Source of the DNA: JAKEHZ01 sp035280505
GTDB taxonomy: Bacteria > Acidobacteriota > Blastocatellia > RBC074
Reading direction: 5' to 3'
Assembly: GCA_035280505.1 (NCBI GenBank)
Contig: DATEFT010000886.1
Coordinates: 1-18,167, forward strand
DNA: 18,167 bases
The position numbers were made by a program, and so were the translations under genes. Positions 8,607 through 16,317 of the stretch are shown one piece after another (position 1 is the stretch's first letter; the number at the start of each line of letters is the position of its first letter). The notes below the pieces were generated by a model. It saw nothing but the letters and a program-made list of their open reading frames with translations, had not been told where the DNA came from and did not search any database.

Positions 8607-9401
8607 CTATCTCTGCGCCGGCTTCTCAAAAACCATGAAATGTTGCTGGGGCAGAAAATCCTTCGTCTCTTTCCAGACCAATCCGGCGGCCGCCATCTCC
8701 TTGCGCGCCTGGTTGACGGTCATCTTGTGAACCTTCTTGATCGGCACCCGCGGGTCTTCGCCGCGATACTCGAGCTGGATGACCCGCCCGCCGGGCTTCA
8801 GGCTCTTGACGATGCTCGCCATCATCTCGCGCGGATGGGAGAACTCGTGATAGGCATCGACCAGAAAGACCACGTCGACGCCACCTTCCGGCAGCTTGGT
8901 GTCCGTCTCCTCACCCAGAATCGTGGCGACGTTGGCCGCCTGTAACTTCTTCTTCCGCTCCTCGATGATGGCCAGCATCTCCGGTTGGATGTCGACCGCG
9001 TAGACCCGCCCCTGGCTGACGACCGGGCTCATCCGAAAAGTGAAGTAACCGGTTCCGGCGCCGATATCGGCCACGACATCGGTCGGCCGGAGATTCATCT
9101 TCTCGACGACCTGCCGCGGCAATTCGGTCTCTTCCCGATCCGGACGCTCCAGCCAATCGGCGGCCTGATGGCCCATGACGTAGGCGATCTCGCGCCCCAT
9201 GTAAAACTTGCCGATGCCGTCCGGATCGTGAATCCGGCGCGTCTCGTAGACCGACGGAGCGGGCGCTTGAACGGCGGCGGACGGCGCCGCCAACGCCATG
9301 GCCTCCGACGGCCTTCCGGCGCAGCCCGAGAACCATCCGGCCATCAACATAATTGAGATCGCAGCGAGCGAATTTTTATTCATGATTTCCCAAATTTTCA
9401 C
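8607..9401 (-). CDS. Class I SAM-dependent methyltransferase with lipoprotein-type signal
   Basis: This 264-residue protein has a Rossmann methyltransferase domain from about residue 95 on: motif I VVADIGAGTGYF (109-120), acidic residue after beta-2 in VYAVDIQPEM (133-142), and LKPGGRVI (201-208). Ahead of it is a hydrophobic segment ending FSGC (about 24-27), like a lipobox, and then an Ala/Pro-rich linker, so it may be exported and lipid-anchored. The segment GIGKFYMGREIAYVMGHQAADWLERP (62-87) is typical of a methyltransferase family found in Acidobacteriota and Planctomycetes. The GTG start at 9401 overlaps the amidase stop as GTGA (4 bp) and has GGAG eight bases upstream; an ATG at 9383 is an alternative that keeps the signal. 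The substrate is unknown. Confidence 0.85.
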   Translation of the reverse strand: MKIWEIMNKNSLAAISIMLMAGWFSGCAGRPSEAMALAAPSAAVQAPAPSVYETRRIHDPDGIGKFYMGREIAYVMGHQAADWLERPDREETELPRQVVEKMNLRPTDVVADIGAGTGYFTFRMSPVVSQGRVYAVDIQPEMLAIIEERKKKLQAANVATILGEETDTKLPEGGVDVVFLVDAYHEFSHPREMMASIVKSLKPGGRVIQLEYRGEDPRVPIKKVHKMTVNQARKEMAAAGLVWKETKDFLPQQHFMVFEKPAQR

Positions 9402-10954
9402 GAGGTAAACTCCGGCGGGGCCACAAAGGTCCCGGTCGCATCGACCATCTTCATGGCGATATCGATCGGCGTCGCATCTTCAAGAAAGGGGCCCATGATC
9501 TGAATTCCGACCGGCAACCCGTTTCTGGTTCTGCCGACCGGCGCGACCGTCGAGGGGCACCCGGTCAGGGTGGCGAAGGAGATCCATCTCGCCAGATCCA
9601 GGTAGGGGCGTTGCCCTTCGGTCGTCATCAGCTTTCGATCGTACTGCGTATGATCCTGAGTATGCGGGAAGGCGGGCAGAAAACTGACCGGCGAGAGAAA
9701 CGCGTCGTAAGTCTTGAAATATTCCTGCCAGAGCGTGCGGGATCTCATCCGGTCCGTGCTGTGTCCGAGCCAGTCGCGGTGCAGCGAGGTCAGCCCCTTG
9801 ACCCAGGTATCCTCGACTCCGAGCAGGCTGGCCATCTGTTGGACCCCTTTGAAACCGGCCTCCGGCAACACGGCCGAGACCGAGGCGGCCAGCAGCCACG
9901 AATAGTTTTCCGACTGCACCTTCGGATCGACTCCGGCGGGCCAGCCTTCCATCAACTGCACGCCGCTCTTGCGCAAAGCCTCGATCGCCTTCAGCAGGAC
10001 CTCTTTCACCGTCGAATCGAGCGGGCAGAACGGGTCCTCGATCACGTAGCCGATGCGGTAGTCCCGAAGCCGGTTCTTGCGCGGCGCGGGCAGGTGCCAA
10101 CTGTAGGCGATGGAGTCCTCGGGCAGAGGCCCCGCGATCACCTCCAGTTCGAGCCGCAAATCTTCGGCGCTGCGCGCCAGCGGGCCGGCGACCGCGAGTT
10201 CATCCGGGACCACCACTCCGGGCATCGGCGGGATGTGACCGCGGGTCGGCACCAGATCGATCGTCGATTTGTGCCCGTAGATTCCGCAAAAATTGCTCGG
10301 GTGGCGGATCGACCCGCCGATATCGCTGCCGACCTCCAGGAAACCGAACCCCACGGCCAGGGCCGCGGCGCCGCCGCCGGTCGATCCGCCCGGCGTCCGG
10401 GTCAGATCCCAGGGATTGTTCGAGGTCCCGACAATCTGATTGTACGACTGCCAATCGGAGACGAACTCCGGCACGTTGGTCTTCCCGACGATGATCGCGC
10501 CGGCCTGTTTGAGCCGCGCCACGATCACCGCGTCCTCCTTGGGCACGTAGTGCTCGAGCCGCTTCGCGCCGGCCGTCGTCCGCGCCCCTTCGGTCGCGAA
10601 GGCGTCCTTGACGACGATCGGCAATCCGTGGAGGGCGCCGAGCGCGCCCTTCCGCGCCAGCTTCTCATCGGCATTTTTGGCCTGCGCCATCGCCTGTTCT
10701 TCGAGCATCGTCACAAAGGCGTTGATCTTGGGATTATATTTTTTGATCCGTTCAAAGACATGCTCGACCAGTTCACGCGAAGAGATCACCCCCTTGCGAA
10801 TCGCCTGCACGGCCTGGGTGGCCGTGCCGAAATTCGGATCGAACTTCGAGGCCGAGGCGGGTGCTCTGGGCAGCCGGCTGACAAACGGCGCCGCCGCCAT
10901 TACCGCCGATCCGGTCTTCAGAAATTCTCGTCGCGTTTTGCGATGTACCGTCAT
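9398..10954 (-). CDS. Tat-exported amidase, amidase-signature (AS) family
   Basis: This 518-residue serine hydrolase cleaves amide bonds. The AS fold is shown by the Ser-cisSer-Lys triad: K116 in GLPIVVKDAF, S191 in TPGGSTGGGAAA and S215 in GSDIGGSIR; the 24-residue spacing between the two serines matches characterised AS enzymes. The N-terminus carries a twin-arginine signal, TRREFLKTG (7-15), followed by an Ala-rich hydrophobic stretch, so the folded enzyme should be exported to the periplasm. The ATG at 10954 is preferred because GGGAGA lies about eight bases upstream; a GTG at 10969 in the same frame has no such support. Related proteins include GatA-like and general aryl/alkyl amidases; GatA itself is unlikely because of the Tat signal. 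It is the first gene of a three-gene operon with the methyltransferase and ligase. Confidence 0.93.
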   Translation of the reverse strand: MTVHRKTRREFLKTGSAVMAAAPFVSRLPRAPASASKFDPNFGTATQAVQAIRKGVISSRELVEHVFERIKKYNPKINAFVTMLEEQAMAQAKNADEKLARKGALGALHGLPIVVKDAFATEGARTTAGAKRLEHYVPKEDAVIVARLKQAGAIIVGKTNVPEFVSDWQSYNQIVGTSNNPWDLTRTPGGSTGGGAAALAVGFGFLEVGSDIGGSIRHPSNFCGIYGHKSTIDLVPTRGHIPPMPGVVVPDELAVAGPLARSAEDLRLELEVIAGPLPEDSIAYSWHLPAPRKNRLRDYRIGYVIEDPFCPLDSTVKEVLLKAIEALRKSGVQLMEGWPAGVDPKVQSENYSWLLAASVSAVLPEAGFKGVQQMASLLGVEDTWVKGLTSLHRDWLGHSTDRMRSRTLWQEYFKTYDAFLSPVSFLPAFPHTQDHTQYDRKLMTTEGQRPYLDLARWISFATLTGCPSTVAPVGRTRNGLPVGIQIMGPFLEDATPIDIAMKMVDATGTFVAPPEFTS

Positions 10955-10969
10955 TGCTAGGTCTCCCAC

Positions 10970-11208
10970 GGATCAGTAATTTAGAGAGAAAGTTATTTGG
11001 ATTTCAGGTTTAAACCGCGAAAGACGCTAAACACCAATCTTTCGCGTCTTTCGCGGTTTGAAATAAAATTTTCAAGTAACTTCCTTTCCAACCCACTAAG
11101 TTAAACACAGCTAACCACTTAGGTAAAATAATCAGGAGATAGGAAAGTACAGTACCGCGACCGTGCGGGGATGGTCAACTCGATGGGGAACCGGCGGCCG
11201 GGAGCCGG
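10970..11208. promoter_or_regulatory. Intergenic region upstream of the amidase operon
   Basis: No gene was found. Apart from the repeat hairpin at 11012-11059 it holds a perfect GGTTTAAACC palindrome (11007-11016) that overlaps the left arm of that hairpin, and an imperfect direct repeat CCACTAAGTTAAA (11093-11105) / CCACTTAGGTAAA (11115-11127), 11 of 13 identical with a 22-bp period, about 150 bp upstream of the amidase start. The region is AT-rich and the likely place for the operon promoter, but I could not single out convincing -35/-10 boxes. Confidence 0.4.
11012..11059. repeat. TTTCGCGTC 9-mer repeat, copy 3 (head-to-head hairpin)
   Basis: AAACCGCGAAAGACGC (11012-11027) and GCGTCTTTCGCGGTTT (11044-11059) are exact reverse complements, giving a 16-bp stem with a 16-nt loop. 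Each arm contains two 9-mer units (TTTCGCGTC plus TTTCGCGGT on the right; TTTAGCGTC plus TTTCGCGGT on the left, read in reverse). It lies between the amidase start and the serine hydrolase stop. No T-run follows, so it resembles a REP-type element more than a terminator. Confidence 0.9.
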
Positions 11209-12561
11209 CTAGAGTTTTTTACCCTGCCTTCGATTCAAGATCAGGCCCGTCACCTGCCCCTTCTCATCCTTGACGAAGGTCACGTCGGCGTCGATCTCGC
11301 GGGCAAAGAACTTCGTCTCGGATTCGGGCAGCAGTTGCAATTTAGGGGCTCCGACCGGCGCGCCCATCAGCCGGTCGCCGTCGCGAATGACGTCGAAGAC
11401 GAAATCGGAGGCCACCTGATACTTCCCGACATACGCGTCATAAATCTTGGGGTCGACCTGAACGACCACGCGATTGCGCGGGATGTCGTAGGTCTCGCCG
11501 AAGACGATGGCGGCCAGATCATCCGAGATCCGGCCCGGAGCGGGCGTTCCGAAATCGGCATTGCGCAGAACCACGACCGTCACCTTCTCTTCGGGGAACC
11601 GCGTCAAGACCGTCATGAACCCGTTGATGCGCCCGCTATGGCCGACCACCTTCCGATTGAACTTCCGATCGACGTCCAGTCCATAGGCGTAATTATTCAG
11701 AACCGGCGTCATCATGGCTTCGCGCGATTTGGCCGAGAGAAGTTTATCGTTGAAGAGCGCCTCGTTCCAGATAAACAGATCCTCGACCGTCGAGTAGAGA
11801 GCCCCGGCGCCGTGCGGAATCGTCATATCCAGGTAGGAGGCATTGATCTTCCTGCCGTTGTTCATGGAATAGCCGGCCGCGCGATTCTTCAAGATCTGGT
11901 CGGGAGTGTCGTAGCCGCTACTGGTCATCTTTAACGGCTCGAAGACGTTCAGCCACAGAAAGTGCCGATATGACGTGCCGCTCGCCTTCTCGACGACGGC
12001 CCCGAGCGTGACATAGCCCGAATTGCTGTAGCTCATCTTCTCGCCCGGCTTGAAGTCGAGCGGCCGATCCTTGAACCGATCGAGCAGCTCATCCACGGTC
12101 GCCGGGATCGTCATCGTCTTGGCGTACTCGGGGAAGTTGGTGAAATTGGGAATTCCGCTGGTGTGCGTCAACAGATGGTGAATCGTGATCTGGTCCCAGG
12201 CCGGCGGACATTTCGCGAGATATTTGCAGACCGGATCCTGGACGCTCAGATTTCCGCGCTCCTGCAACAACATGATCGCGGCCGCCGTGAACTGCTTGGT
12301 GACCGACCCGATCCGGAACTTGGTCTGAGGCGTATTGGGGACCTCGAACTCCAGATTGGCCATCCCGTAGCCCCGGCTGAAAAGGACTTTGCCGTCGCGG
12401 GCCACCAGCACCGAACCGCTGAAGCGCTCCTGTTTGGCCAGCGCGCTCATGTATTCGTCGATTTTCGACGCCAGATCCTGAGCCTGGGGCTTGACGGCGA
12501 AGACCAACGCCAAAACGCTCAGGACCAACAGGCCGGTGATGATCGATCTGATACGATTCAT
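11209..12561 (-). CDS. Serine hydrolase, beta-lactamase / penicillin-binding-protein fold (class C-like)
   Basis: This 450-residue exported enzyme has the three active-site motifs of the family: SVTK (S86-K89), YSN (Y178-N180) and HSG (H308-G310, replacing KTG as in many esterase and DD-peptidase relatives). The signal peptide covers about residues 1-28 (hydrophobic core LLVLSVLALVFA, cleavage near AQA). After the catalytic domain, about 365-450 forms a small beta-rich C-terminal domain of the DUF3471 type (PKIYDAYVGKYQV onward), common in this group. It could be an esterase, D-aminopeptidase or penicillin-binding protein; resistance to beta-lactams should not be assumed. The start is supported by GAGGAG about seven bases before the ATG. 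Repeat copies lie on both sides. Confidence 0.92.
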   Translation of the reverse strand: MNRIRSIITGLLVLSVLALVFAVKPQAQDLASKIDEYMSALAKQERFSGSVLVARDGKVLFSRGYGMANLEFEVPNTPQTKFRIGSVTKQFTAAAIMLLQERGNLSVQDPVCKYLAKCPPAWDQITIHHLLTHTSGIPNFTNFPEYAKTMTIPATVDELLDRFKDRPLDFKPGEKMSYSNSGYVTLGAVVEKASGTSYRHFLWLNVFEPLKMTSSGYDTPDQILKNRAAGYSMNNGRKINASYLDMTIPHGAGALYSTVEDLFIWNEALFNDKLLSAKSREAMMTPVLNNYAYGLDVDRKFNRKVVGHSGRINGFMTVLTRFPEEKVTVVVLRNADFGTPAPGRISDDLAAIVFGETYDIPRNRVVVQVDPKIYDAYVGKYQVASDFVFDVIRDGDRLMGAPVGAPKLQLLPESETKFFAREIDADVTFVKDEKGQVTGLILNRRQGKKL

Positions 12562-12596
12562 GGGTCTCTCCTCGGAAAGCCGTGCTCAAAGAAGTA

Positions 12597-12677
12597 ACAC
12601 GCGAAAGATGCGAGGGGCTCCGCCGTATTAGATACGTTTCGCGTCTTTCGCGTGTTTCGCGGTTAAAAAAATTAACC
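12597..12677. repeat. TTTCGCGTC 9-mer repeat, copy 4, plus adjoining small palindrome
   Basis: Three units read TTTCGCGTC (12637-12645), TTTCGCGTG (12646-12654) and TTTCGCGGT (12655-12663). An inverted partner, ACACGCGAAAGATGCGA (12597-12613), matches 12639-12655 at 16 of 17 positions and would give a hairpin with a 25-nt loop. Directly next to it, GGTTAA (12661-12666) and TTAACC (12672-12677) form a second small palindrome that runs into the TAG stop of the DUF350 gene. The position is the 3' end of that gene. Confidence 0.85.
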
Positions 12678-13522
12678 TAAAAGATCCGGGTGACGATCAG
12701 GGCCGCGGCCAGATAGCCGACCGCCTCGAGCAGGCCGGCGCCGATATTGCGATCCTCGGCAATTTCACGGTCGAGCCGGCCGCTGCGCAGGCTGAATCCG
12801 CCTCCGAGCAGCAGCATCTGCACGATGATCTGCCGGACGGGATAGAGCGCGAAGATCACCAGCAGCATCAACCCGAAGCTGCGGAAGCTGGCGCCGTACC
12901 CGACGAAGTCGCCGGAGACGGCATAACCGACCATCATCCCGATGGCGACGATCAAGCCGGCGCAACCCAGGGAGGCCGCGACGTTGCCCTCTTTGATCAT
13001 CTCGGCATCGTGATAGGTCGTGAGCAGCCGGAAGATGTGGGTGAACACGATCAGGGCCAGCAGCCCCGCCAGCCAGAAGATCAAGGTTGGCGTGAACGAT
13101 CCCCCGTCCCCGGACAGGGCCCCGGCCACGAGCTGGCTCGAGGCGAAATAGATGGCGCCGTCGACGATTCCGGCGGCGACATTTCCCTGCACCACCTGTT
13201 CACGCAACGGCACGCCGGTCCAGCGGCTGTACTGTTCGAAAACGAGGCCGGCGAGGGTCATCGCCACGATGCCCCCGATTCCGTAGAGCGCGACCCCTTT
13301 GACATCCGTCCAGAACGAATGGCTGGGGGCGCTCAGGATCGGAATGATCACCTGGATCACGCCGAGCGTGAACCCGCTCAGCGCGATGGCGGCCGCTTTA
13401 TTGTCCTGGTCGATCAAGGTCGCCGTCATCTCCTGACCCAGGACGATGCGGTATGCGAGGCGCGCGATGATCAGCAGGGCGATCACCGCCAGCGCGACAA
13501 AACTGATGGTTATGGCATCCAT
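12677..13522 (-). CDS. DUF350 multi-pass inner-membrane protein
   Basis: This 281-residue protein is made mostly of hydrophobic helices, about eight membrane segments by eye. It is built from four similar units, each with an Asn-x-Ala/Gly-Ala signature near a membrane entry: NKAAAIALSG (41), NVAAGIVDGA (114), NVAASLGCAG (180) and NIGAGLLEAV (259), spaced 73, 66 and 79 residues. This is the pattern of DUF350 proteins such as E. coli YjfL, here as a double-length version. The molecular function is unknown. DUF350 genes often neighbour GspS-like ATP-grasp ligases (E. coli yjfL with yjfC), and such a ligase lies 4 kb downstream on the same strand. GGAG five bases before the ATG supports the start. 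It follows the DUF486 gene by 75 bp and could be co-transcribed with it. Confidence 0.85.
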   Translation of the reverse strand: MDAITISFVALAVIALLIIARLAYRIVLGQEMTATLIDQDNKAAAIALSGFTLGVIQVIIPILSAPSHSFWTDVKGVALYGIGGIVAMTLAGLVFEQYSRWTGVPLREQVVQGNVAAGIVDGAIYFASSQLVAGALSGDGGSFTPTLIFWLAGLLALIVFTHIFRLLTTYHDAEMIKEGNVAASLGCAGLIVAIGMMVGYAVSGDFVGYGASFRSFGLMLLVIFALYPVRQIIVQMLLLGGGFSLRSGRLDREIAEDRNIGAGLLEAVGYLAAALIVTRIF

Positions 13523-13597
13523 AGAAACTCCAGAAACGCAAGGATTAAGAAGGGCGCGGGGCTGATGGTCGGGCCTCCGCCGGGCGGCTCCCGAAAC

Positions 13598-13924
13598 TCA
13601 CTCTTTGAAGACGAAGAAGACGGCGCCCAGGATCAGGGCGAACCCGACGAAGTAGTTCCACTTCAATCCCTCTTTGAGGTAGAGCACCGAGAAGAAGCAG
13701 AAGACCACCAGCGTGATGACCTCCTGGATGATCTTCAACTGCGCCGTCGAAAACTGGTATGAGCCAGAACGATTGGCGGGCACCTGAAAACAGTATTCCG
13801 GCAGCGCGATCAGCCAACTGATCAAGATCACCTTCCAGAGGGCCGCGCTCTTATGTTTGAGATGTCCATACCAGGCAAAGGTCATAAAGATGTTGGACAG
13901 GGTGAGCAGAATAATAGTCTTCAT
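13598..13924 (-). CDS. DUF486 small four-helix membrane protein (DMT-superfamily-like)
   Basis: This 108-residue integral membrane protein has about four hydrophobic helices. Conserved stretches SNIFMTFAWYGHLK (about 10-23), PEYCFQVPANR (about 42-52), QEVITLVVF and the C-terminal WNYFVGFALI-AVFFVFK are characteristic of DUF486, whose members are related in size and shape to drug/metabolite (EamA/SMR-type) transporters. The function is not known. The ATG at 13924 is preferred over the TTG one codon earlier, with AGGA six bases upstream. It sits 51 bp after the oxidoreductase stop on the same strand, so the two are probably transcribed together. Confidence 0.9.
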   Translation of the reverse strand: MKTIILLTLSNIFMTFAWYGHLKHKSAALWKVILISWLIALPEYCFQVPANRSGSYQFSTAQLKIIQEVITLVVFCFFSVLYLKEGLKWNYFVGFALILGAVFFVFKE

Positions 13925-13975
13925 CAAAGTTCCTGGTTACGGCCCGGTCTCCGCCGGGCGCCGAGGTCGGGGCTC

Positions 13976-15577
13976 TTATTTCAAGTCACGCAAGATTTCG
14001 CGGGCGGCATTGTAACCCGGGGCGCCCATGACTCCCCCTCCCGGGTGAGCGCCGGAACCGCACAGATAGAGTCGGCGGATCGGGGTGCGATACTGGGCCC
14101 AACCGGCGACCGGACGCATGAAGAACAACTGATCCGGTTCCATCTCGCCATGAAAGATATTGCCTCCGGTCAGTCCGTACTCCTCTTCGAGATCGAGCGG
14201 CGAGATGACCTGCCGATGCAGAATGATCTCTTTGATGTTCGGCGCATATTCCGCCAGGGCCTCCAGGCACCGATCGGCGAAGCGGTCTTTCAGCTCCTGG
14301 TTCCAGACGCCGTCCTGGAGGGTGTAGGGGGCGTACTGCGCGAAAATACACATGATGTGTTTGCCCGGCGGAGCGATCGAATCGTCGTACGCCGTCGGAA
14401 TAGTGCACTCCAGCATGGGGTGTTCCGAGAGGCGCCCCTGTTTGGCGTCTTCCCAGGCCCGATCGACATAGTCCATCGACGGGCAGACATGCATGGTCGT
14501 CCGGTGCGGCAGGTCGGGTTGGCCGTCGCTCCGGCTCGGATAGGCTTTGAAATTGGGCAGCCCGTCGAGCGCCAGGTTGATCTTGAAAGAGGAGCCTTCG
14601 ATCCGCAGGTTCTCGATCGACCGGCGGAAATCCGCGTCCAGGTGCTGGCGCGCCACCAATTTCATGAACGTGCGTTTCGGGTCGGCATTTGAGACCACCA
14701 CCTTCGCGCGCAGCTCCTCGCCGTTGCGGAGGACCACACCGGAGGCCGCGCCGTCTTTGATCAAGACCTGATCGACCTCGGCCCCCGCGCGGATCGTCGC
14801 GCCCTTCGCCCGGGCCGAATCGGCCAGCGCCTGACTGATGGCGCCCATGCCGCCGCGAATGAATCCCCACAATCCGCGCGGCCCGGCCGCGCCGCCCATA
14901 ACGTGATGCAGCAGAATGTAGGCCGTCCCGGGGGTCGCCGGTCCGCCGTTGGTCCCGATCACGCCGTCGGTCGCCAGCGTGGTCTTGATCTCGTTCGATT
15001 CGAAACGCTCGTTGAGAAACTCCCGCGCGCTCTGAGTCATGATTTTGAACAGGCGGACGAGGCCGTCGTCGCCCAGCTTCAGAGTGCGCATCCCCAGACC
15101 GCCCAGCTTCAGCAGATCGCCCAGTTTGCGCCGGACGATGTTGGGCGGCGTTTCGAGCAGCAACGATTCGGCCCATTCGGCCAGATGCGCCAGCTCCTCT
15201 TCGTAGCGAGGGTAGGTCTCCGCGTCCCGGGTCGAGAACTTGGCGATCTCGGCCACCGTCTGCCGCAGGTCCTGCCAGAAGAAGATGTGGCGGCCGTCGG
15301 GGAAAGCCGTGAAGAACGACGGGTCTTTGGGATAGATCTGGTACCCGAATCGGTGCAGTTCGAGGTCCTGAATAATGCGGGGCTGCAACAGGCTGCAGAG
15401 ATACGAGAGGGTCGAGACTTTGAACCCGGGCCAGACCTCCTCGGTGACGCAGGCGCCGCCCAGCGTCTCGCGCCGTTCCAAGACCATGACCTTCAATCCG
15501 GCGCGCGCCAGATAGCCCGCGGTGACCAGACCATTGTGCCCGCCACCGATGATCAGCACATCATACTGAATACTCAT
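13976..15577 (-). CDS. FAD-dependent oxidoreductase, phytoene-desaturase / PYROXD2-like
   Basis: This 533-residue flavoprotein has an N-terminal FAD-binding Rossmann motif, DVLIIGGGHNGLVTAGYLA (6-24), then VMVLERRETLGGACVTEE (30-47) for the second part of the dinucleotide site. The C-terminal CGSGAHPGGGVMGAPGYNAA (506-525) is the matching FAD-contacting signature. The overall plan fits the phytoene dehydrogenase superfamily, and the wording GGGHNGL, LQPRIIQDLELHRFG and GSGAHPGGGVMGAPG is closest to PYROXD2-type proteins rather than true carotenoid desaturases. No other carotenoid gene is in the window, so a carotenoid role is not supported. There is no signal peptide. GAGGA lies just upstream of the ATG. 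It is the first gene of the minus-strand run and is divergent from padR. Confidence 0.88.
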   Translation of the reverse strand: MSIQYDVLIIGGGHNGLVTAGYLARAGLKVMVLERRETLGGACVTEEVWPGFKVSTLSYLCSLLQPRIIQDLELHRFGYQIYPKDPSFFTAFPDGRHIFFWQDLRQTVAEIAKFSTRDAETYPRYEEELAHLAEWAESLLLETPPNIVRRKLGDLLKLGGLGMRTLKLGDDGLVRLFKIMTQSAREFLNERFESNEIKTTLATDGVIGTNGGPATPGTAYILLHHVMGGAAGPRGLWGFIRGGMGAISQALADSARAKGATIRAGAEVDQVLIKDGAASGVVLRNGEELRAKVVVSNADPKRTFMKLVARQHLDADFRRSIENLRIEGSSFKINLALDGLPNFKAYPSRSDGQPDLPHRTTMHVCPSMDYVDRAWEDAKQGRLSEHPMLECTIPTAYDDSIAPPGKHIMCIFAQYAPYTLQDGVWNQELKDRFADRCLEALAEYAPNIKEIILHRQVISPLDLEEEYGLTGGNIFHGEMEPDQLFFMRPVAGWAQYRTPIRRLYLCGSGAHPGGGVMGAPGYNAAREILRDLK

Positions 15578-15978
15578 CTCGATCCTCGACAGATGCCGGA
15601 AAGACCCCTCACCCGTCAGGGCCGGCCGGCCGGTTGACGCCGGACCGCCATGCCCGCGGCGAGTTGTCAGCGGTGAATGATGGATAGCGGTGATCGCTTA
15701 TGCTATTGCGTGTCTCAATGTCATCAGCTTGATTGAGACGGAGAGTCCGGGCCGCGCTGACGACACCATCCGAACCCGGCCGGTCACCGCGGGTGTGCGC
15801 GATGACGGCTGGCGGCATTCTAGGGCTTAGCCGCCGAATCTGCCAGCCGGCTGAGCCTATCACTTCTCTTCAGTGGGAGGCAAGACTGGCCGCCGGGTCA
15901 GTTCGAGCCCCGCTCCCGACTGATACCTTGTACTACTACACGTCCTGCTTTAAGATGCAGGAGAAGGAGGTAACAGTG
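15578..15978. promoter_or_regulatory. Divergent intergenic region between oxidoreductase and PadR gene
   Basis: This 401-bp stretch should hold promoters for both divergent genes. GTCTCAAT (15712-15719) and ATTGAGAC (15732-15739) form a perfect 8-bp dyad with a 12-bp spacer, about 140 bp upstream of the oxidoreductase start. A nested hairpin runs from 15807 to 15848: GGCGGC/GCCGCC (15811-15816, 15830-15835) inside GGCT/AGCC (15807-15810, 15845-15848). TGTACTACTACA (15929-15940) is a 10-of-12 symmetrical site 39 bp before padR and could be a PadR operator, since PadR proteins often repress their own gene. These are inferences; no consensus promoter was certain. Confidence 0.4.
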
Positions 15979-16317
15979 ATGACGCCGACGAAATCAGATC
16001 TGCCCCAGGGGACGTTGGATCTCTTGATCCTGAAGGTGGTCGCGCTGGGCCCGGTGCACGGCTACGCGATCGCGCAACGATTGCAGCAGGTGTCGCGGGG
16101 CGTGGTGCAGGTGCCGCAGGGCTCGCTCTATCCGGCGCTGCACCGGCTCGAAAACCGCGGCCTGCTGGCCGCCGACTGGAAGGAGACCGAGACCGGGCGC
16201 GAGGCCAAGTTCTATCGCCTGACGCGCAAGGGGCGAGTCCAGCTCGAGACCGAGGCCGCCGGTTGGGAGCGGCTGACCGAAGCCGTCAGCCTGATCCTCA
16301 AAATGTCCGAAGGATGA
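15979..16317 (+). CDS. PadR-family transcriptional regulator
   Basis: This 112-residue regulator has the length of the short (PadR-s2-like) group: an N-terminal winged helix-turn-helix and a single C-terminal helix for dimerisation. Typical segments are QGTLDLLILKVVALGPVHGY (10-29), VPQGSLYPALHRLENRGLL (45-63, the recognition-helix and wing region), and REAKFYRLTRKGR (74-86). The start is chosen at the ATG at 15979, with AAGGAGG at 15964-15970 eight bases upstream; a GTG one codon earlier is possible. The open frame extends upstream but without family similarity. In Acidobacteriota such genes commonly precede MacB-like ABC permeases; here none follows, and 520 non-coding bp come next. Confidence 0.93.
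   Translation: MTPTKSDLPQGTLDLLILKVVALGPVHGYAIAQRLQQVSRGVVQVPQGSLYPALHRLENRGLLAADWKETETGREAKFYRLTRKGRVQLETEAAGWERLTEAVSLILKMSEG

Noticed and set aside
9611..10960. 449-codon + strand open frame opposite the amidase
   Set aside because: The amidase shows an intact catalytic triad and Tat signal; the opposite frame has neither motifs nor a ribosome binding site.
11209..12561. Antibiotic-resistance beta-lactamase
   Set aside because: The fold is shared with many esterases and peptidases; the HSG motif, DUF3471-type tail and context give no support for beta-lactam hydrolysis.
15890..15925. tRNA-like 3' end (GGGTCAGTTCGAGCCCC)
   Set aside because: The T-stem does not pair with the correct spacing, and no acceptor, D or anticodon arm could be found upstream.
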